Assembly: GCA_016931115.1 (NCBI GenBank)
Contig: JAFGFM010000002.1
Coordinates: forward strand, 1 to 59,254
Direction of reading: 5' to 3'
DNA: 59,254 nt
DNA from: Deltaproteobacteria bacterium
Lineage (GTDB): Bacteria; Desulfobacterota; DSM-4660; Desulfatiglandales; HGW-15
A program made the position numbers and the translations under genes. The number at the start of each line of letters is the position of its first letter. Position 1 is the first letter of the stretch. The notes under the pieces are model-generated. The model was not told the DNA's origin, did not search any database, and saw only the letters and a program-made list of their open reading frames with translations. Of the stretch, positions 52,325 to 59,254 are shown in pieces.

Positions 52325-53464
52325 ATGGATATATTAATAAATATTATACAGAATTCAGGAAAGATATTTTATATGAACATAATCCCTACAATAATAGTGC
52401 TGGGGATAATGATATTTTTTCATGAACTGGGCCATTTCCTGGCTGCCAAATTCTTTAATGTCAAGGTGCTTAAATTTGCCCTGGGTTTCGGACCTAAAAT
52501 AGTTTCAAGGGTCTATGGGGAGACAGAGTATTCTCTCAGATACATTCCCCTTGGCGGTTTTGTTAAGATGCTCGGGGAGGACGATTTTACAGAGGATGCG
52601 CCTCCTGTTGATGAAAAGGATACAATACGGGCCTTTAATAATCAGCACCCGTTAAAGCGGATAGCTATTGTGGCGGCAGGGCCTGTTTTCAATCTGCTGC
52701 TGGCCTTTTTTCTCTTCTTTTGTCTCTATTCCATATTCGGCGCCCCCCAGCTTACTCCTGAACCGGTTTTCACATCTGAGATAGGCCTTGTAAATGAAGG
52801 GTCTCCGGCAGAAAAGGCCGGCCTTATTAAGGGCGATATTGTTAAGAGCGTGGAAGGTAAAGAGATTATAAACTGGGCTGACATAAGGAAGATAATTGAA
52901 AACAGGGCGGGTCTCCCTGTTAACATAACAGTTGCAAGGGGGAATGAACTATTATCTTTCACTGTAATACCTGAAGAGTCTGTTATTAAAAATGAGGCTG
53001 GTGAGGATGTAAAGACTGTCCTGATCGGAGTAATCAATGCAGGAAAGGTAGTTTATACTGAATTAGGTATTGCAGAGGCATTTAAAAGGGCGAGTTCCAT
53101 TACATTTAGTGCAATTAAAGAGACCTGCCTTGTAGTAGTAAAACTCTTTCAGGGAGAGGTATCTATAAAGACAGTTGGCGGCCCAATAATGATAGGCCAG
53201 ATGGCTGGTATAGTTGTTCAAAAAGGTTTGGATTATGCACTGGAGTTTATGGCTATTATAAGCATAAGCCTGGGTATACTGAACCTTTTTCCCATACCTA
53301 TCCTTGACGGCGGGGTGATCCTGTTTTTGCTTATAGAGCTTGTAATAAGAAAACCTGTAAGTATTGACAGGCGCGAGTTCGCCCAGAAGATAGGATTTTC
53401 TATCCTGCTGCTTCTTATGGCGGTGGTTTTTTATAATGACATACTGCGTCTTTTTACTAAATAA
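52325..53464 (+). CDS. rseP: Site-2 RIP metalloprotease RseP
   Basis: RseP cleaves anti-sigma factors and signal peptides inside the membrane. The 379-residue protein has the zinc motif 'FFHELGHFLAAKFF' in the first helix, a single PDZ domain ('GSPAEKAGLIKGDIVKSVEG') and the second motif 'LGILNLFPIPILDGG' near the end. Having one PDZ domain rather than two is usual outside the gammaproteobacteria. A sigma/anti-sigma-type pair lies at 57511-59047. Confidence 0.95.
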   Translation: MDILINIIQNSGKIFYMNIIPTIIVLGIMIFFHELGHFLAAKFFNVKVLKFALGFGPKIVSRVYGETEYSLRYIPLGGFVKMLGEDDFTEDAPPVDEKDTIRAFNNQHPLKRIAIVAAGPVFNLLLAFFLFFCLYSIFGAPQLTPEPVFTSEIGLVNEGSPAEKAGLIKGDIVKSVEGKEIINWADIRKIIENRAGLPVNITVARGNELLSFTVIPEESVIKNEAGEDVKTVLIGVINAGKVVYTELGIAEAFKRASSITFSAIKETCLVVVKLFQGEVSIKTVGGPIMIGQMAGIVVQKGLDYALEFMAIISISLGILNLFPIPILDGGVILFLLIELVIRKPVSIDRREFAQKIGFSILLLLMAVVFYNDILRLFTK

Positions 53465-53467
53465 AAA

Positions 53468-54145
53468 ATGATATTAGCAATAAACAGCTCTACAGCACAG
53501 TACAGTATTGCACTAATAACAGGTGATGGCATCATTGCAGCAGAATATATGGTGATACCAAAGGGTAACACATTTACCGGTTTTATACCTGCCATAGATA
53601 TGCTTCTATCATCAACAGGATATGATCCATCAAGCCTTAAGGCAGTGGCCACGGCAAAGGGGCCGGGGAGTTTTACAGGGTTAAGGGTAGGGCTTTCTGC
53701 TGCAAAGGGTATTGCATACAGCAGGAATATCCCTCTGATTGCTATCTCAAGCCTTGATGCTATTGCCTCACCTCTTTCATTTACTGGGATGCCTGTATGC
53801 GCCATGATTGCATCCAGAAGGGATGAGGTATTTTATGCCCTGTACAATAAGGATGGCGACGATCTTGTAAGAAAGTCAGATATAGTAAGCAAGAGGATAT
53901 CTGAGATAGGCACCATGATAAATGAGCCTACCGTGGTAGTGGGTAATGATTATATGAAACAGAAGGGGAGGGCAATGGATTCGGATAACAGCATGATAAC
54001 CTTTGCAGGTGAGGTTCACTGGAATCTGAGGGCCTCTTCGGTTGGATTACTTGCTTTAACGCGTTTCAGAAATAATGATTTTGATAACCTTACTGACGTG
54101 GTTCCTGACTATATTGCTGCCCCTGATATCAGGCTGCCAGGCTGA
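53468..54145 (+). CDS. tsaB: tRNA threonylcarbamoyladenosine biosynthesis protein TsaB
   Basis: TsaB is a scaffold that works with TsaD and TsaE to make t6A37 in ANN-reading tRNAs. The 225-residue ASKHA protein has 'ILAINSSTAQYSIALITGDG' and 'GPGSFTGLRVGLSAAKGIAY'. It lies just after rseP (3 bases). The other Tsa genes are outside the window. Confidence 0.9.
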   Translation: MILAINSSTAQYSIALITGDGIIAAEYMVIPKGNTFTGFIPAIDMLLSSTGYDPSSLKAVATAKGPGSFTGLRVGLSAAKGIAYSRNIPLIAISSLDAIASPLSFTGMPVCAMIASRRDEVFYALYNKDGDDLVRKSDIVSKRISEIGTMINEPTVVVGNDYMKQKGRAMDSDNSMITFAGEVHWNLRASSVGLLALTRFRNNDFDNLTDVVPDYIAAPDIRLPG

Positions 54146-54389
54146 TGCTCTTTAGAGCCCGGGTATAAACAAAAGGCTAAAATTATAATAACCCTGTTAT
54201 TACTTTGTTTTGCGGCAGTTATAACCCGTTGACAAATACAATGAAAAAATAATATGAAATCCTTATCGTAATTTTATCATGAATAATCTTTTACTGTAAT
54301 CATGCATAATGGATAAAGATCACGTAGAAAAAACAAGATTTATCAACCCTGGGACCTCTGAATTAATTGTGATATATGCCGGATAAAAT

Positions 54390-54950
54390 ATGATGAGAAT
54401 AACAGGGGGAGAATTAAACGGGCGGGTGCTGGGTACTTTAAGCGGCATGAATATCCGCCCCACATCAAGCAAGGTGAGGCAGGCGGTTTTTAATATCATC
54501 GGTAATGATACAACCGGCTTTCATGTAATGGATATCTTTGCCGGGACAGGGATCATGGGCATAGAGGCACTGAGCAGGGGGGCTGAGTGGGCCATGTTTT
54601 TTGATAACTCAGGCAGGTCGGTTGAGCTTATCAGAAAAAATCTTGAATTATGTGGTCTCAGTAACAGGGGATATATTGTAAAGGGAGATATAAAGAATAG
54701 TATTCCTGCTCATGAGAAGCTAAAAAAGGGTGCTATTGACCTTGCATTTATTGACCCGCCCTATGGCAGGGAGCTGATCCCGGGGTTGCTGGAGGCAATG
54801 GTTAAGACAGGGATTATGTCTGATAATGGCATAATTGTAACAGAGTCAAAAAGAGATGAGGTCCTGCCCCTGAATGCAGGGGATTTTATTCTGAATAAAA
54901 CCAGGATATATGGTGAAACAAAAATAGATATATATGAAAGGCAAATATAA
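54390..54950 (+). CDS. rsmD: 16S rRNA guanine-966 N2-methyltransferase
   Basis: RsmD methylates G966 of 16S rRNA. The 186-residue protein has the SAM motif 'VMDIFAGTGIMGIEALSRGA', the catalytic 'FIDPPYGRELI' DPPY and the family start 'RITGGELNGRVLGTL'. Its stop overlaps the coaD start by one base (TAATG), a common rsmD-coaD pairing. Confidence 0.94.
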   Translation: MMRITGGELNGRVLGTLSGMNIRPTSSKVRQAVFNIIGNDTTGFHVMDIFAGTGIMGIEALSRGAEWAMFFDNSGRSVELIRKNLELCGLSNRGYIVKGDIKNSIPAHEKLKKGAIDLAFIDPPYGRELIPGLLEAMVKTGIMSDNGIIVTESKRDEVLPLNAGDFILNKTRIYGETKIDIYERQI

Positions 54951-55444
54951 TGAATGAGAAACTGGCGATCTATCCTGGAACCTTTGATCCCCTTACGAAC
55001 GGTCATATAAGCATAATAAAAAGGGCGCTCAAGGTGTTTGACAGGCTTGTGGTGGCAATCCTGATCAACCCTAATAAAACCCCCCTCTTTACCCTTGAGG
55101 AGAGGATCTTCATTCTTAAAGACATCTTCAGGGGTGAGCCTAATATTGAGATTGATTCATTCAACGGGCTTCTGGTGGATTATGCGGTTAAAAAAAATGC
55201 CAGTATCGTGGTAAGGGGTTTAAGGGCTCTGTCTGATTTTGAATATGAATTCCAGATGGCCCTGATGAACAGAAAACTGAACAGGGATATTCAGTCTGTC
55301 TTTCTCATGACAGACTACAAGTGGTTTTATATAAGTTCAACCATCATAAAGGATGCGGCCCGGTGTGGCGGTGATATCAAAGGGCTTGTGCCTCCTATTG
55401 TTAATGAAAAGCTGAAACAGAAATTTGGTTTTAGTAAAGATTAA
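54950..55444 (+). CDS. coaD: Phosphopantetheine adenylyltransferase
   Basis: CoaD makes dephospho-CoA, the penultimate step of CoA synthesis. The 164-residue protein has 'AIYPGTFDPLTNGHISIIKR' with the HxGH-type motif, 'VVRGLRALSDFEYEFQMALM' and 'FLMTDYKWFYISSTIIKDA'. Confidence 0.96.
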   Translation: MNEKLAIYPGTFDPLTNGHISIIKRALKVFDRLVVAILINPNKTPLFTLEERIFILKDIFRGEPNIEIDSFNGLLVDYAVKKNASIVVRGLRALSDFEYEFQMALMNRKLNRDIQSVFLMTDYKWFYISSTIIKDAARCGGDIKGLVPPIVNEKLKQKFGFSKD

Positions 55445-55483
55445 TAATCATTTTATTGTTTATGATTTACTGGAGGGTAATTT

Positions 55484-55765
55484 ATGGCCTTAACAAAAGA
55501 ACAAATAATCTGTGACATCTATGACAATGTAGGCTTAAGTAAGACAAAATCACGTTCTGTAGTGGAAAAGGTTTTTGAAATGATGAAAACATCCCTGGCT
55601 GGCGGAGAGGATGTCCTTATAAGCGGATTCGGCAAGCTCTCTGTAAAGAACAAGTCACAGAGAAGGGGACGCAACCCCCAGACCTCAGAGGATCTTATAC
55701 TTGCCCCAAGGAGGGTGGTTGTATTCAAGACATCAGGCTTATTAAGAGACAGTATTAACCCCTGA
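55484..55765 (+). CDS. IHF alpha/HU-type DNA-bending protein
   Basis: The 93-residue protein has the DNABII fold: 'LTKEQIICDIYDNVGLSKTK', 'VLISGFGKLSVKNKSQRRGR', 'NPQTSEDLILAPRRVVVFKT' with the Pro that wedges DNA. The 'GFGKL...RRGRNP' pattern is closer to IHF-alpha than to HU. In some relatives ihfA lies far from coaD. Its stop is one base from the convergent rlpA stop. Confidence 0.85.
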   Translation: MALTKEQIICDIYDNVGLSKTKSRSVVEKVFEMMKTSLAGGEDVLISGFGKLSVKNKSQRRGRNPQTSEDLILAPRRVVVFKTSGLLRDSINP

Positions 55766-55766
55766 T

Positions 55767-56501
55767 TTACAGCCTCACAATGAAGGCCTCGGTAAACCCC
55801 AGCTCTTCAAGTTTTTTTCTGGCCTCCATTGCGTTATCAAGTGTGTGAGTTCTGGATACGTGAAGCCTGTAGAATCTCCTGCTATTCATATCTGTATATT
55901 CTGTAATATTCACATAATCATACAGAACTTTTAATTTATCAGCGAGTCTTTGCGCATTAACCTGTTCTGCGAATGCGCCCACCTGTACTGTAAATGTACC
56001 TTCGCGTATACCGGGGTCTATCTGATCCCTGTTCAGTGCAACAACCTCTACCTGAGTTGTGCCAGGGCCTACCATATCAATCTCCTTTGCAGCGGCGTAT
56101 GACAGGTCGATTACCCTCCCCTTTACAAATGGCCCCCGGTCATTGATCCTGACGATGGTAAATTTTTTGTTACTCAAATTGGTGACCTTTACATATGTAT
56201 TAAATGGCAGTATCGTGTGTGCAGCATTTTTATTGTGCATATCATAGATCTCACCGTTTGCGGTATTCTTTCCATGGAAATCATCGCCATACCATGATGC
56301 TGTTCCGGTCTGAACAAAACCAGTGGCGCTATCGATAGGGTAATATCGTTCACCATTGATCATATAATAGTCTTGTTTTTTATCAGGGATACTCTTTGAA
56401 GGCACAGGGATATCCACCTTGATTGGGGGCCTTTTTGTTGAACATGCGGAAATTGTGATGCATATCAGGATGGATATTATGATTCGATATTTAATTTTCA
56501 T
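55767..56501 (-). CDS. rlpA: RlpA-type septal ring lytic transglycosylase with SPOR domain
   Basis: RlpA cuts denuded glycan strands during division. The 244-residue protein is a lipoprotein ('[20 protein letters not shown]', Cys20), has the DPBB double-psi barrel ('[20 protein letters not shown]', '[20 protein letters not shown]', '[12 protein letters not shown]'-type) and a C-terminal SPOR domain ('[20 protein letters not shown]'). Asp and His of the catalytic site are seen in 'NDRGPF' and 'HTILPFN'. Confidence 0.9.
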   Translation of the reverse strand: MKIKYRIIISILICITISACSTKRPPIKVDIPVPSKSIPDKKQDYYMINGERYYPIDSATGFVQTGTASWYGDDFHGKNTANGEIYDMHNKNAAHTILPFNTYVKVTNLSNKKFTIVRINDRGPFVKGRVIDLSYAAAKEIDMVGPGTTQVEVVALNRDQIDPGIREGTFTVQVGAFAEQVNAQRLADKLKVLYDYVNITEYTDMNSRRFYRLHVSRTHTLDNAMEARKKLEELGFTEAFIVRL

Positions 56502-56514
56502 TGAAACTACCCTT

Positions 56515-57288
56515 TTATTTAAGCAGATTTATCAGCATCCTTGCATTTGTTACTGCCTGTGATTTAGCATGATTGTTGAAAAATATATAGAGTTTTTCCG
56601 TTTCGTTTGCGATGTTTCTGATCGCAGGCATCCATCCATTTAGCTCCTCTTCACTGTACAGGTAGTCATACCTTGATGTTGAGTCTGTACCGTACCAGTT
56701 TTTTTTATTCCTGCCATGAAATCTTATATAGCCAGCCTTTGATGTGGCAATGGCAACAGGGGGTATGAGCCCCGGCAGTTCAGGTTCATCAACACAGACA
56801 AATCCTGCTGACAGTCTCTTGAGCCCCTCATAAACAGATTGTTTTAACCACTCTTTGTTCCTGAACTCAATACATGTTGGGAAGGGAGCGATTGCCTCAA
56901 GCAATTCTCTTAAATAGACCCTGTTTTTATCGGTATAGTGGAAACTCAAAGGGAACTGGATCAAGAGCGTTTCAAGGCGCCCTTTTTCATAAAGTGGTGA
57001 GATACCCCCAAGAAATCTGGGGAGTATATTTTTAATGGAGAGATCAGTAATCTCGTGCGTTATCCCCTTGTAGGCTTTGACTATAAACAGGAGGTTGCCT
57101 GATGTTTCCATCATTCTACTGATCTGCTGTGCCTCGGGCAGTTTGTAGTATGTGAAATTCAGTTCAATAATATTAAAATTATCTGCATAAAAGGCTAGGT
57201 ATTCTTTCTTGGGCAGGCTCTCCGGGTAGAAGGTGCCTTTCCAGTCATCATAGTAATAGCCTGATGTTCCAATGAGGATTTCTGCCAT
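56515..57288 (-). CDS. DUF72 family protein
   Basis: DUF72 is a TIM-barrel family of unknown function. The 257-residue protein has the start '[20 protein letters not shown]', '[20 protein letters not shown]' and '[14 protein letters not shown]', and '[21 protein letters not shown]' at the end. The ATG at 57288 is chosen over the TTG at 57300, which lacks a ribosome binding site. It lies upstream of rlpA by 14 bases. Confidence 0.88.
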   Translation of the reverse strand: MAEILIGTSGYYYDDWKGTFYPESLPKKEYLAFYADNFNIIELNFTYYKLPEAQQISRMMETSGNLLFIVKAYKGITHEITDLSIKNILPRFLGGISPLYEKGRLETLLIQFPLSFHYTDKNRVYLRELLEAIAPFPTCIEFRNKEWLKQSVYEGLKRLSAGFVCVDEPELPGLIPPVAIATSKAGYIRFHGRNKKNWYGTDSTSRYDYLYSEEELNGWMPAIRNIANETEKLYIFFNNHAKSQAVTNARMLINLLK

Positions 57289-57510
57289 TCCCTTTACCAA
57301 TAAGGGTGTTTACAATTTTAAGGTATATGATTACAGTGCCCTGGCTAAAATACCCTGTTTTTCAAAACCGATATTAACATCTTAAATAGACTAATACTCA
57401 TAAACTGTCAAACTGTTCACAAGGTATGTTGTGTTGTGAAATAGATTTTTTCGAACCTTTTTAAAATTTAAAGTGTATATCATTTAAAATCCAAATAAGG
57501 AGGTGTAATT

Positions 57511-58056
57511 TTGAAAAAGGAGATATCAAAGGAGGTTGCGGAGAAGCTTTTTCATGAACAATCAGCATATGTTTACAGGATTGCGTTATTCCTCACAAAA
57601 TCAAAAGTGCTGGCAGATGACATTACACAGGAGACAATGATTCAGGTCTTCAGGAAATATCATCTTTATGACGCTACTAAACCAATAGCTCCATGGATTT
57701 ACAAGATTACCCTGAACATTACCCGGAATATGCTCAGAAAACAGAGATGGCTTAAATTCATAGGCATAAGACCTGATCCAGGAACCACAGATATAACTGA
57801 ACAGACAATTTTAAAAAGCGAGGAAGAAAGAGAATTATTCAGGTTGATAAATAATCTGAATTTTAAAAGCCGGGAAATAATTATTCTGCATTTTTATAAT
57901 GGCATGAACCTTAATCATATGGCGGACATTTTGGGCGTTCCTTTGGGCACCTGTAAATCAAGGCTGAATAACGCGCTTAAAACACTGAGGAGGCAACTCC
58001 CTGAAAATGATTTTTTATTATTAGGTAAAGGAGGAAATATTTATGAAACCTTATAA
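57511..58056 (+). CDS. ECF-type RNA polymerase sigma factor
   Basis: The 181-residue protein starts at TTG with aaggagg eight bases upstream. Region 2 is 'LFHEQSAYVYRIALFLTKSK' and 'ADDITQETMIQVFRKYHLYD'; region 4 is 'FKSREIIILHFYNGMNLNHM' and 'GVPLGTCKSRLNNALKTLR'. The gap upstream contains GAACC (57453) and GTGTATATC (57473), a possible self-recognised promoter, but this is weak. It overlaps the membrane gene downstream by 14 bases, the normal place for its anti-sigma factor. Confidence 0.9.
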   Translation: MKKEISKEVAEKLFHEQSAYVYRIALFLTKSKVLADDITQETMIQVFRKYHLYDATKPIAPWIYKITLNITRNMLRKQRWLKFIGIRPDPGTTDITEQTILKSEEERELFRLINNLNFKSREIIILHFYNGMNLNHMADILGVPLGTCKSRLNNALKTLRRQLPENDFLLLGKGGNIYETL

Positions 58057-59047
58057 TGGAGATATAGAGGATATTATGGAAAAATCATTACAACAACACT
58101 CTTCATCCTTATCTTTTGACAGCGTATGGTCAGGTTACAGAAAAAAGCCGATGGGAAAGAGACTTTTTTCAATGCCTGTAACAGCCTTCATACTTCTGGT
58201 TGCCTTAGTCGCAACAGCATCAGGAGGGTATATTTACAAAAGGATAATTGATAAAATCGATTACCCCTTTGTTGATGATCCGCTTATAACAGGGAAATGG
58301 AAGGCTGTTGATTTTGTTGACGAACCGGAAGAATTTATTCCAGGGAAAAAGAGCTGTAAGGGTGATTTATATCTAAATGAGCTGGTTTATATTAAGGATG
58401 GTAAAATGCTCAGTTCATCTTCTGACAGCTCAATCCTTTCCGATTCATCATCTTCCTGGACTAACGGGCTGATTATAAATAAACAGAATAAGACTGCAAG
58501 CATCTATGAGATAAAAGATATTGATGGCGCCACATATATGTTTTTTGAATGGAAGACCGGAGATTATATCTTCAACATGATGGATCCCGGGTTTTATGTG
58601 CTTAAGAAGTCAGACAGTAATGATTATTCAGATTTTGAACCCAAAAGAATATTAGAGGATGATGTTGATCTTCCATTTGAGAATGATGAACAGATGATAG
58701 GCATCTGGCAGAGTGTAGATTTTGTCAAAAATATAGAGGATTTTGATCCGAAAAAGCAGACTTTTAAATTTGGCCTGGAGGAACTTTTTCTGACAGAAAT
58801 GATTTTCGATATAGGCGGAAATTTAACCATGTCAATGGATTTAAAAAAGGGTTCAAACCCTTTAATTACCTGGACCAAAGGTCTAGTTTTAAATAAACAT
58901 AATAAAACTTCAAGCAGATGTGAAATCAGAGAAATAGACGGGGAGATGTTTATGTTTTATGAATGGAAATCCGGGAATTATCAATACAGGGGTATGAAAC
59001 CATCATACTATGTGTTGAGAAAAATGGATAGCGTAGGAGATAATTAA
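58043..59047 (+). CDS. Membrane-anchored putative anti-sigma factor with duplicated extracytoplasmic domain
   Basis: The 334-residue protein has a short cytoplasmic N-terminal part (~40 residues), one membrane helix ('FSMPVTAFILLVALVATASG', ~43-62) and two similar domains outside. Domain one starts 'GKWKAVDFVDEPEEFIPGKK', has 'WTNGLIINKQNKTASIYEIK' and ends 'GFYVLKK'. Domain two starts 'GIWQSVDFVKNIEDFDPKKQ', has 'WTKGLVLNKHNKTSSRCEIR' and ends 'SYYVLRK'. The same kind of domain occurs, as I recall, at the C-termini of BlaR1-type sensor proteins in Firmicutes. The start overlaps the sigma gene. The N-terminal part may hold the sigma factor and the two domains may sense an external signal; both are inferences. 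Confidence 0.7.
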   Translation: MKPYNGDIEDIMEKSLQQHSSSLSFDSVWSGYRKKPMGKRLFSMPVTAFILLVALVATASGGYIYKRIIDKIDYPFVDDPLITGKWKAVDFVDEPEEFIPGKKSCKGDLYLNELVYIKDGKMLSSSSDSSILSDSSSSWTNGLIINKQNKTASIYEIKDIDGATYMFFEWKTGDYIFNMMDPGFYVLKKSDSNDYSDFEPKRILEDDVDLPFENDEQMIGIWQSVDFVKNIEDFDPKKQTFKFGLEELFLTEMIFDIGGNLTMSMDLKKGSNPLITWTKGLVLNKHNKTSSRCEIREIDGEMFMFYEWKSGNYQYRGMKPSYYVLRKMDSVGDN

Positions 59048-59206
59048 TACCAAACACATTTCAGCCTCTCATTAATCACAGTTCTCCAGCTGAAAAAGCC
59101 GGGGGGCTGTGATTTGTATTTCAACAGCTACCAGAGATAATGCCTGAATACCATCTTAATTAATTATTCCCTGATTCACCATCAAAAAAAGTAAAAAACC
59201 TCGTTG

Positions 59207-59224
59207 CGCTTGATATATCAAGCG
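59207..59224. repeat. Perfect 18-bp palindrome
   Basis: cgcttgata followed by its reverse complement tatcaagcg with no spacer. Bases 59048-59254 otherwise hold no gene; an imperfect hairpin (aatcacag/ctgtgatt, near 59076-59115) may terminate the sigma-factor operon. Confidence 0.5.
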
Positions 59225-59254
59225 GATAGAATGTTTTTGACGAAACGAAACTAT

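Noticed and set aside
1-59254. CRISPR array
   Set aside because: No series of regularly spaced identical repeats with unique spacers was seen. The hairpin run at 3641-3830 has different stem sequences and is not a CRISPR.

Overview
The window looks like chromosome of an anaerobic bacterium of the Desulfobacterota (the former Deltaproteobacteria). This is inferred from gene content, not from a marker-gene search. The main pointers are a heterodisulfide-reductase-like HdrA/QmoA-like/MvhD operon whose MvhD needs a selenocysteine codon, ferredoxin-fused nitroreductase and flavin oxidoreductase proteins, a membrane-pyrophosphatase homologue, CarD, and the gene orders ispE/tRNA-Gln/prs/rplY/pth and rpsB/tsf/pyrH/frr/uppS/cdsA. 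Housekeeping genes are intact and compact, while several accessory patches hold small, broken or unfamiliar genes.

Layout. Bases 1-3950 are an accessory patch of decaying genes: the end of a RhuM-type gene and a second RhuM start, an AlbA_2/RecG-like gene with an in-frame stop, a Fic start, and a frameshifted BRO-type gene. Related short repeats separate them, and the patch ends in a run of hairpins at 3641-3830. Then come uvrA, a DUF4143-type ATPase and a cupin. From 9.0 to 10.7 kb lie two ferredoxin-fused redox genes separated by a palindromic element. After a few small genes come lon (12.3-14.8 kb), an unusual three-gene set of zinc ribbon, TraB-like protein and MoxR-like AAA ATPase (14.9-17.8 kb), and a zinc-type CDF exporter. 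From 18.8 to 22.9 kb a minus-strand operon encodes a QmoA-like protein, HdrA, selenocysteine MvhD and a winged-helix protein.

From 22.9 to 36.4 kb the minus strand carries core genes: rho, rpmE, prfA and prmC for termination and release; rluD; carD; ispE, tRNA-Gln, prs, rplY and pth; DUF1844 and serA. Overlapping the end of pth is a full-length membrane-pyrophosphatase homologue that has lost most of the conserved residues that bind pyrophosphate and magnesium. I consider it the most surprising gene here. A hybrid PAS histidine kinase follows at 36.9-38.9 kb.

Bases 39.3-43.3 kb form a second accessory patch: a dead BrnT toxin gene, a PIN-domain gene, a GNAT acetyltransferase, an attC-like site, a lipoprotein, two unfamiliar small genes with a near-consensus promoter, and an intact BrnT/BrnA-type toxin-antitoxin pair. 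recO and a dGTPase-like gene follow.

From 45.4 to 55.8 kb the plus strand has a promoter and structured leader, then rpsB, tsf, pyrH, frr, uppS, cdsA, a UDP-glucuronate decarboxylase, dxr, rseP, tsaB, rsmD, coaD and an IHF/HU gene. The nucleotide-sugar enzyme between cdsA and dxr is unexpected. The window closes with rlpA, a DUF72 gene, and an ECF sigma factor overlapping a membrane protein that carries two copies of one extracytoplasmic domain.
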